This document shows positions 12,049-17,591 of a stretch of 64,000 bases of DNA, one piece after another. This stretch comes from Bacteroidetes Order II. bacterium (GTDB taxonomy: Bacteria > Bacteroidota > Rhodothermia > Rhodothermales > UBA2364), in assembly GCA_016788705.1 (NCBI GenBank), contig JAEUSQ010000018.1, positions 62,001-126,000 of the forward strand, read 5' to 3'. The notes beneath the pieces were generated by a model, which was not told where the DNA came from, made no database searches, and was given only the letters and a program-made list of their open reading frames with translations. Position 1 is the stretch's first letter; the number at the start of each line of letters is the position of its first letter. The translations under genes and the position numbers were made by a program.

Positions 12049-12254
12049 CCGCTGAAAAAAAGCGGCAAATCCTTGATTCTGGTTCAAAATAAGGGTTTTA
12101 GGCCATTGGATGCAAGTATAAAAGTCGTCGGGGTCCAATTATGCCAAATGACCATACACTCGACGACTTTTAAAAAACAAGCACTTATCTATAATAAGCG
12201 ATCTTATTTTCCTCAAAAAGTCTAAAAACACAACGCCTACTCTTGGCCCGACGA
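12049..12254 (-). promoter_or_regulatory. Presumed CRISPR leader between cas2 and the array
   Basis: This 206-bp A/T-rich non-coding stretch sits between the last repeat and the cas2 stop codon. It is the expected leader if the array is transcribed on the minus strand. A 6-bp stem (12048-12053 GCCGCT with 12061-12066 AGCGGC, 7-nt loop) straddles the leader-repeat junction and uses the first base of the repeat. A perfect 12-bp inverted repeat (12119-12130 TAAAAGTCGTCG, 12161-12172 its complement, 30-nt loop) could be the cas1-cas2 terminator or an integration/architectural element. A CTTAT-N5-ATAAG palindrome lies at 12184-12198. The leader assignment is inference from position and orientation. 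Confidence 0.75.
12085..12115 (-). promoter_or_regulatory. Possible array promoter in the leader
   Basis: On the minus strand a TTG (12113-12115) is followed after 21 bases by TATTTTG (12085-12091). This resembles the Bacteroidota promoter pattern (TTTG about 19-21 bases before TAnnTTTG), but both boxes are incomplete. A transcript would start about 30 nt before the first repeat. This is pattern matching only. Confidence 0.3.
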
Positions 12255-12518
12255 TTAAATAAAGCGGCTATGTTCTTCTTTTTCAAGGCCTAATGCCTCG
12301 CGCCGAACATACTTTTCGTGGCCCAATTGGTAAAAAACCACACTGTCTGTAAGCGGGTCCATCACCTTGCTTGCACGTTGTTGTAAGGTTTTGTATTGAG
12401 ACTCGGTTAACTCACCTTCAAATACAGAATTTTGCACCCAAACCATGTATTGTCGGAAAAGTTTCAGCATCTTGGCACAACGCTTGGCCTCAACGTCATA
12501 AACTGCTATAACAAACAT
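12255..12518 (-). CDS. cas2: CRISPR-associated endonuclease/adaptor Cas2
   Basis: The 87-aa protein has the normal length for Cas2. It opens with the first beta strand FVIAVYDV, whose aspartate (D8) is the conserved Cas2 acidic residue. Next comes RCAKMLKLFRQYM and the hallmark VQNSVFEGELT segment, then the D-S-V-V-F-Y strand near residue 60. Cas2 dimers bridge two Cas1 dimers in the integrase that inserts new spacers next to the leader. The gene starts 27 bp after cas1 ends, so the two are probably co-transcribed. It is the last cas gene before the leader and array. The ATG at 12518 is the only sensible start. Confidence 0.96.
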   Translation of the reverse strand: MFVIAVYDVEAKRCAKMLKLFRQYMVWVQNSVFEGELTESQYKTLQQRASKVMDPLTDSVVFYQLGHEKYVRREALGLEKEEHSRFI

Positions 12519-12545
12519 CTCATGTTTTTTATTTATTAAAGAATA

Positions 12546-13631
12546 TTACCACCACATCTTAAAACCTGTATAAGGCTCTTTGTTAGGGTCTATTAAATGG
12601 CGAATAAGGGAGTAGCAATCTAATCGGATAAGACGCTCGTAACTAACCTTTCGGTTCAAGGCTCGATGTTGGATAATGGTTCTTAGCCGCTCATCCCAAT
12701 GCTGAACAAATAGTTGCCTGCCGCTTTCTTTTAGATACACCCCACCCAGGCGTGCTTCAAAATGCTTGGGTTGTATGACGTTGGTTTTAAGGAGTTTAAA
12801 GATGGCACGATCCACCAAAAGCGGCTTAAAAACCTCGCTGAGGTCTAAGGCTAAGGAAAACCGTCGGTCTCCCGGCTCGTGCAAATAGCTAATGGTGGGG
12901 TCTAATGCGGTGCGGTAGATTTGCCGGAGTACCGATCCATAACAAAGGGCATTACCAAAACTGATTAAGGCATTCAGTTCATTGGATGGAGGATTTCGTT
13001 CCCGCTTGTCAAACGGAAACTTTTCGGTGATGCCTTGCCCCAGAATAGCAGGCCAGAGGGTGTAATAGGTGTCCCGCATATTGCCCTCGATGCCCATGAG
13101 CGCCGGAACCTCCGTCATCACGTCCAATTGCCCGCGCAGCATTTCGATGCGTTCAATACCTGCCTGTAAACGCATCTGGTCTTCTCCTGACTGGCGGGTC
13201 TGGTAATACTTGAGCACCCGAAGGATGTTATATGCCGCTGCTTCCACAAAGACCCGTGCCAGTTTGATCCGCCAAGCTGGTTTAAGGTAATGCTGGGCTT
13301 GGTTTACCCTAAGTCTGCCCGAAAGCAGGCTGTCTCTCGGATAAAGCGTACCCGTGAAATTACCGTAGTAGTCAAAGAAAAAGATGGGCACATGATGCTG
13401 GCATAGAAAGGTGATCAGCTTGGTGTTTAAATCCATCTCACCAAAACAATACAAGGCTTCTACCTGCTCAATCGGAATCGCAGATTTGTCGGTCAGACAA
13501 AGCCCGGAAGGTGCGCCATCGGATAGTGGATGGTCATCCGGCTCTCTGTTTCCATCCATTTTATAAAGGTAAAGGGTGTTGTCTTTGCGTTTTAAACGCC
13601 CACTCGAAAAAATATAATAAGGTCTTTTCAC
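12546..13631 (-). CDS. cas1: CRISPR-associated integrase Cas1
   Basis: The 361-aa protein has the N-terminal beta domain (MKRPYYIFSSGRLKRKDNTL, typical of type I-B-like Cas1) and the C-terminal helical catalytic domain. The expected metal ligands are visible as E182 (in MGIEGNMRDTYY), H251 (SYLHEPG) and D263 (ALDLSEVFKPLLVD). Cas1 catalyses both transesterifications of spacer integration and partners with Cas2 immediately downstream. The start codon appears to be GTG, because no upstream in-frame ATG fits and the protein aligns from this residue. The gene is cut off from cas4 by a plus-strand gene and a repeat block, so cas1-cas2 probably has its own promoter in 13632-13729. Confidence 0.97.
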   Translation of the reverse strand: MKRPYYIFSSGRLKRKDNTLYLYKMDGNREPDDHPLSDGAPSGLCLTDKSAIPIEQVEALYCFGEMDLNTKLITFLCQHHVPIFFFDYYGNFTGTLYPRDSLLSGRLRVNQAQHYLKPAWRIKLARVFVEAAAYNILRVLKYYQTRQSGEDQMRLQAGIERIEMLRGQLDVMTEVPALMGIEGNMRDTYYTLWPAILGQGITEKFPFDKRERNPPSNELNALISFGNALCYGSVLRQIYRTALDPTISYLHEPGDRRFSLALDLSEVFKPLLVDRAIFKLLKTNVIQPKHFEARLGGVYLKESGRQLFVQHWDERLRTIIQHRALNRKVSYERLIRLDCYSLIRHLIDPNKEPYTGFKMWW

Positions 13632-13729
13632 TTTTTTTCGACAAATTAAGTTATGTTTTGCAATCTCATGTGTTTATAAGAGTAAGCGGATGATTTCCGT
13701 CTATTCATTAATCATAAAACCAAAATATT

Positions 13730-14206
13730 ATGCCAAACCTTCCTTCTACGGTGGCTTTTACGGAAGCAGACCGAATCGCTTTAATACAAAAGGTAGATGA
13801 GATCTACACCGCATTAAACTTTATGGTGACACTAACCAATGAAGAACGGAAAAGTATCAAGCAAATCAGTGACAAACACTATGGTTTTATGACCAAGTTA
13901 ATTGATCATGCAACACAGCATCCGGAGTTCCGCCCAATGCATATGGATATGGATAAATTGAGTCATTATTATGACCTTGTTCTTAAGCTCAATACAATCA
14001 GAAGCAGGGTTGAGCAACTTGAGATTCAACTGTCTGATACCATTGCGCTAATGGGTTCCGAAGCCGATGCCGAAGCACGTAAGTATTACAAAATGGTTCA
14101 TGTAGCTGCCAAAGACGGTGTGGCAGGCGCGCAACCTATATATGATGACCTACGCAGTCGTTTTCCGGTTGGGAACAGAACCAATAACGAAACCCCCAAA
14201 CCATAA
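13730..14206 (+). CDS. Conserved hypothetical protein embedded between cas1 and cas4 (158 aa)
   Basis: The product is a soluble, helix-rich 158-aa protein with no signal peptide and no membrane segment. It starts MPNLPSTVAFTEADR and ends with a polar tail. The segments TNEERKSIKQISDKHYGF, EQLEIQLSDTIALMGSEAD and GAQPIYDDLRSRFP look like a family of small Bacteroidota proteins I have seen only as hypothetical; I know of no function. It is transcribed opposite to every cas gene around it. It shares a roughly 100-bp divergent promoter region with cas1 and ends in its own terminator (14230-14265). That arrangement suggests an independent insertion rather than a Cas subunit, though a link to adaptation cannot be excluded. 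Confidence 0.8.
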   Translation: MPNLPSTVAFTEADRIALIQKVDEIYTALNFMVTLTNEERKSIKQISDKHYGFMTKLIDHATQHPEFRPMHMDMDKLSHYYDLVLKLNTIRSRVEQLEIQLSDTIALMGSEADAEARKYYKMVHVAAKDGVAGAQPIYDDLRSRFPVGNRTNNETPKP

Positions 14207-14229
14207 AATTCAGGTTTCGGTATCAAGAT

Positions 14230-14265
14230 CGGGTGCCTTGCAATAGGCGGGGTACCCGTTTTTTT
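14230..14265 (+). terminator. Rho-independent terminator of the 158-aa gene
   Basis: An interrupted G/C-rich stem (CGGGTGCC against GGGGTACCCG) is followed by a run of seven T, starting 23 bp after the stop codon. Confidence 0.7.
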
Positions 14266-14310
14266 GAGAGGTCGTTTTAAAGGGCATACGGTTATTCCAC
14301 ATAGGCATGG

Positions 14311-14524
14311 TACTTATGATAAGGAGGTTCTACATAGTCGAGTAATCAGGTTGAACTTATGATAAAGATACTTGGGTTTACCATAAGGAGGTGTTACATG
14401 GTCAAGTAATTAAGCTGAGCTTACTATAAGAAGGCATTATTTTATCATAAGAAGGTATTACATGGTCGAGGAATTAGAAGGAGCTATAATAAGGGAATTT
14501 GAGCTTATGATAAGCTAATGGTGT
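14311..14524. repeat. Iteron-like phased repeat block, 64-bp unit, palindromic CTTATnATAAG motif
   Basis: Three 64-bp units (14311-14374, 14375-14438, 14439-14502) and a partial fourth match each other; units 1 and 2 are about two-thirds identical. Each unit carries two copies of an 11-bp palindrome-like motif, CTTATGATAAG or a close variant. Copies begin at 14313, 14356, 14377, 14420, 14441, 14483 and 14504, with spacings of 43, 21, 43, 21, 42 and 21 bp (whole numbers of helical turns). The third 21-bp slot of each unit instead carries ATGGTCGAG-like sequence (14334, 14398, 14462). The final copy is a 15-bp palindrome, AGCTTATGATAAGCT. The block lies between the convergent 3' ends of the 158-aa gene and cas4. 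Period 64 is not a multiple of three and the units have stops, so it is not coding. Its function is unknown. Confidence 0.85.
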
Positions 14525-14536
14525 ATATTGTGGCCT

Positions 14537-15052
14537 CTATCCATAGCAGCATTCCTCAAAGGAGCACTTAGCGCAGAGCTTCCGGTTGGGGTTGCGGTCT
14601 GGGGGGAGGGGCGCCTGAAACAGTGCGGCAATGGCATGCACCATTTCACCAAGGCGGACTTCATCTTCCGGACTTAGCGTAACGGGCTGGGTCTTTTTGA
14701 GCAGGGGGTATTGGATTAAGCCTGTATAATTTGAGCAGCCCGATAACTTGAGCAGCCACAGATAGAATCTGGTTTGCCAGATATGGCTTTCTTCGGCGGC
14801 CTTGCTTTTCTTTACTTCGTACAAAACCCCATCTTTTAGGTTGGCTCCGTCTAACTTACCCACCAATGGAATGCCCGCATAAACGGCTTCTAACATTAGG
14901 TCTTTATTCGTGCGTTCATAAGCCTGTTCATGCAAAAGCCGCCCCAAAGCCACCGTCTCGCTTTCCTGCTCCATATCAATGCCTTGTTGCTTAAGCCATG
15001 CTTTTCGAGGGCATAGTGCATAATATCCAATACTATAACCTGAAATATTCAT
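14537..15052 (-). CDS. cas4: CRISPR-associated nuclease Cas4
   Basis: A 171-aa protein if started at the ATG at 15052 (MNISGYSIGYYALCPRKAW), which is where Cas4 similarity begins. A longer reading to 15154 adds 34 residues that look like translated leader and overlap the hairpins at 15093-15193, so I reject it. The first Fe-S cysteine is in YYALCPRKAW and the last three are in the C-terminal KLCAKCSFEECCYG. The PD-(D/E)xK nuclease core is seen as GKLDGANLKDGVLYEVKKSK. Cas4 trims prespacers and selects PAM-containing ends together with Cas1-Cas2. It is the last gene of the effector operon and is separated from cas1 by about 1.3 kb of unrelated sequence. Confidence 0.93.
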   Translation of the reverse strand: MNISGYSIGYYALCPRKAWLKQQGIDMEQESETVALGRLLHEQAYERTNKDLMLEAVYAGIPLVGKLDGANLKDGVLYEVKKSKAAEESHIWQTRFYLWLLKLSGCSNYTGLIQYPLLKKTQPVTLSPEDEVRLGEMVHAIAALFQAPLPPDRNPNRKLCAKCSFEECCYG

Positions 15053-15092
15053 GGTGGGTAAGATGGGCGTATTAAGTAGGGGTCTCTTTAAA

Positions 15093-15193
15093 ATGGGACA
15101 TCCTCTTTTCCAAGGAGATGCCCCATTGGCGTCAAAGCACGTTGCAACCAGCAACTAAAACGGAGAACATGACTTTTAAAGGACGTGCTTTGA
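15093..15193 (-). other. Structured intergenic region between cas7 and cas4
   Basis: Two hairpins can be drawn. The outer arms of the larger one are a perfect 11-bp inverted repeat (15132-15142 TCAAAGCACGT, 15183-15193 its complement, 40-nt loop). Nested in it is a 5-bp stem (15141-15145 GTTGC with 15151-15155 GCAAC). A second, imperfect stem (about 15094-15101 GGGACATC with 15117-15124 GATGCCCC) lies closer to cas4. Possible roles are partial termination after cas7, mRNA processing or a small RNA. Confidence 0.5.
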
Positions 15194-15194
15194 A

Positions 15195-16235
15195 TTATAC
15201 GTCGTATTGGTAATATGAGAGTAATTCAATGAGTTTAGTTTCTGCATCTTCTAATGCATCGTCAGACCCACGAACACCTTCTACATAACCACCACAGGCT
15301 GGCATGGTAAATAGGTTAACATCTTTGACCTCTCGAACAATCGGAATAGCAGCCTGGCGGGCACTCTCCTCTTTTAAATCAGCCCGAATTGCACTTGCAA
15401 GACGGTTTGCATTTGTGCTGATTGCAAAGGCGAGCGTCTCTTGTGGGCTATAGGTTCTGGATTGATTGGTGGAAACACGCCAATTCACCAGAGCATGTGC
15501 TAATGCAGGAATAATTTTATCTCTGCGTTCTTTAGGACATACAATGCGAAGCTTGTCATTTGAGACGTTCCAGCCTTTTTCTAACAAACCATCAATCTTG
15601 CCTTGAGCGATTTCAGGGTCATGTTGATTGATCGAAACACTAAAAAGAGTACTGAGATCAATAGCAATATCGAATACGAAAAGTCCTGAAGCCCGTGTAT
15701 TGTCTGGAATCCAAAGGCGACGCGGGAGGGTGCGAGCATTGGACTGAAGAAATGTAAGAATCTCTTCGGAACTCATTTCCTCACCTTTCTCATTCAGTAC
15801 ACGTACCGGATGTTCATCAGGGCGTTCACTTCGATCAAAGGTCAGATTTTCCTTCGGCAATGACGAGAGCAGCGGATGTAAAGGGCGCATTGCCGAAATA
15901 GAAAGCGGGCTTCTGCGCTTTACAGTTACAACGCCTGGGCGTGCTTGCATCCAGCCCCCCAATAGTTGATCCGTAAATTGAGGATCGCAAGGAGACCATG
16001 GTTCTTTGTTTTCAATGGATTTTTCTTTATTGACTTGGTAATTGAAGGTGATGGGGGCTTGCGGTTCATCCAATATATCTAATAGGGTGTTGAGCAATGA
16101 ACGCTTGACTTGTTGCCCACTCGAATATGGCACGGATCGCCCAAAAATGGGATCGTAATAGTTCTTTTGTCCGTTTTCGACAACAAAGACGGTATGGTCA
16201 ACATGGCGCAAACCGCGAATGAAGAGGTATTTCAT
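15195..16235 (-). CDS. cas7: Type I CRISPR effector backbone protein Cas7
   Basis: The 346-aa protein opens MKYLFIRGLRHVDHTVFVV, a short RRM-like first strand, followed by SGQQVKRSLLNTLLD around residues 39-53, a phrase typical of Cas7 backbone subunits. Several Cas7 copies coat the crRNA spacer in the surveillance complex. The assignment rests on length, this motif and position between the large subunit and Cas4. I am less sure of the subfamily (Csh2- or Cst2/DevR-like). The gene starts 60 bp after cas8 ends and is followed by the structured gap before cas4. Confidence 0.8.
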   Translation of the reverse strand: MKYLFIRGLRHVDHTVFVVENGQKNYYDPIFGRSVPYSSGQQVKRSLLNTLLDILDEPQAPITFNYQVNKEKSIENKEPWSPCDPQFTDQLLGGWMQARPGVVTVKRRSPLSISAMRPLHPLLSSLPKENLTFDRSERPDEHPVRVLNEKGEEMSSEEILTFLQSNARTLPRRLWIPDNTRASGLFVFDIAIDLSTLFSVSINQHDPEIAQGKIDGLLEKGWNVSNDKLRIVCPKERRDKIIPALAHALVNWRVSTNQSRTYSPQETLAFAISTNANRLASAIRADLKEESARQAAIPIVREVKDVNLFTMPACGGYVEGVRGSDDALEDAETKLIELLSYYQYDV

Positions 16236-16295
16236 GGTTATAACTCCTGTTTGTTAAATAAGTATTTGATTTAGCATTGGAATTTTGGTGAGCAA

Positions 16296-17588
16296 CTACT
16301 TGTTGCTTTCAATGGCATACTTGAAACGAATCAAGGTCATAAAAAGCGGAAAATGATCTGCTGGCATGAACATGATTTCCGTTACAATGTCATCAAAAAA
16401 CTGATCATCAAGGCTACCAGATTGAATTGCTTCTTTCAGGTTCTCAATGAATGCTTTTCTGCTACTTGCATCAAGAATCTTATCCACCAAATTCTTTCGT
16501 GTAGTTTTGCCTTGTCGGTCTTCCAGTACAAAAGCACGTAAGTGCTTGGCTATTTCCTGGGACTTTTCTAGAAGTTGCTTGTTGTCTAACATAGCTGTAA
16601 TCCAGGTTTGATAAATGGTAAATGTAATGGCTGTTGCTTCATCCTTAGGTGGCTTGAAGCTCTTCTTGCCTGTCATGATTTCACGCAACTTGGAAGGCTC
16701 TAAAGCTTGTAATCCAATGCTGCCAAGCATACAGGCTCGTTTAAAACTGAATTCTGTGTCATAGACATCTTCCAGTTGTTGCTGTGCAATCTCAAACTCA
16801 GATAACTTAACAAGATGTGAATAAATCTCATTTAAGCGCTTAACCTGAGGTAAGTTGATTTGGATAAATCCTATGGTCTTGTTCATTTGCCCAAGGCTAT
16901 ACACATAGGCAATAAGATTTTGATTGGGATGTTGGTTGGCCAGTGCAAAGATGACTTTGATCCATGATTGTGTTTTTACTCCTGCTTGATCTCCTTTGGC
17001 TTGGAACATGGAATAGTCAAAGCCTAACATGGGTGAGTCTGAATTGAACCTTCTGTTAGAACAATGAGAAAGCCAAACACCATTCCATGTGTTAATTTGA
17101 TTGCCTTTCTGGTTTGGGGTGTCAATTAATCTGTTTCGGTATTGTTGCCAGCCTTCATAAGTTGCCCAAATCACCTCATTACTGTCAATGAGTATTGAAT
17201 AGCCGCCTTCAAGACCAATACCTAATCCCGCACCAATCCAAGAAGCATAAGAGTCCTCTGTACTCAGACCAAGGTTTAATGACGTTACCTGACCGGATGT
17301 TGTACCGTCAACACCAGATGCTGCTGCTCCCACAAAGGTACTCCCATTAGGAGCGGCCGTTTGAATGAGTTTGTGCAGCTCCATTTTGGTGTTTTTTCGC
17401 TTAATCGGGTCACTGGCAAACTTTGAATGTTGAAAAGGAAGCGCATTATGCACATGAAGTAGATAACGCGCGTTATCAAAGAAGAGAGGATAAAAGACGG
17501 TGTCAAAGAATGCTTCAACACTTAGATTTGTGTTTTTTCTTTGATTATAGAGGGTTACTAATTTTCGCCCAATGTATGCTGTGTACAT
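16296..17588 (-). CDS. cas8: Type I CRISPR effector large subunit, Cas8 family (short, divergent)
   Basis: A 430-aa protein with N-terminal MYTAYIGRKLVTLYNQR followed by EAFFDTVFYPLFFDNARYL. A glycine-rich segment (GAGLGIGLEGGYSILID, about residues 119-135) is followed by an all-helical C-terminal third (about 287-430). No CxxC zinc finger is visible. By position (3 bp after cas3, before cas7) and size it is the large subunit that recognises the PAM and recruits Cas3. It is shorter than typical Csh1/Cas8b. It resembles the small Cas8a1/Csx8-like families, but I cannot fix the subfamily by eye. No separate small subunit (Cas11) is present in the operon. Confidence 0.75.
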   Translation of the reverse strand: MYTAYIGRKLVTLYNQRKNTNLSVEAFFDTVFYPLFFDNARYLLHVHNALPFQHSKFASDPIKRKNTKMELHKLIQTAAPNGSTFVGAAASGVDGTTSGQVTSLNLGLSTEDSYASWIGAGLGIGLEGGYSILIDSNEVIWATYEGWQQYRNRLIDTPNQKGNQINTWNGVWLSHCSNRRFNSDSPMLGFDYSMFQAKGDQAGVKTQSWIKVIFALANQHPNQNLIAYVYSLGQMNKTIGFIQINLPQVKRLNEIYSHLVKLSEFEIAQQQLEDVYDTEFSFKRACMLGSIGLQALEPSKLREIMTGKKSFKPPKDEATAITFTIYQTWITAMLDNKQLLEKSQEIAKHLRAFVLEDRQGKTTRKNLVDKILDASSRKAFIENLKEAIQSGSLDDQFFDDIVTEIMFMPADHFPLFMTLIRFKYAIESNK

Positions 17589-17591
17589 AAA

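Noticed and set aside
13511-13693. A plus-strand frame overlapping the 5' end of cas1
   Set aside because: It is antisense to a well-supported gene and has no recognisable protein features.
14311-14502. The 64-bp repeat as a decayed CRISPR array (same period as many repeat-spacer units)
   Set aside because: The conserved part spans most of each unit rather than alternating conserved/variable, and alignment to the 29-nt repeat is only about 45 percent identical.
14462-14518. An 18-codon frame (MVEELEGAIIREF...) preceded by AAGAAGGT, as if a small peptide gene
   Set aside because: The other repeat units do not keep the frame (MVK stop, or no ATG), and the 64-bp period is not a multiple of three, so the Shine-Dalgarno-like AAGGAGGT is part of the repeat motif.
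15053-15154. N-terminal extension of Cas4 to an ATG at 15154
   Set aside because: The extra 34 residues do not resemble Cas4 and would read through intergenic hairpins; the family start is at 15052.
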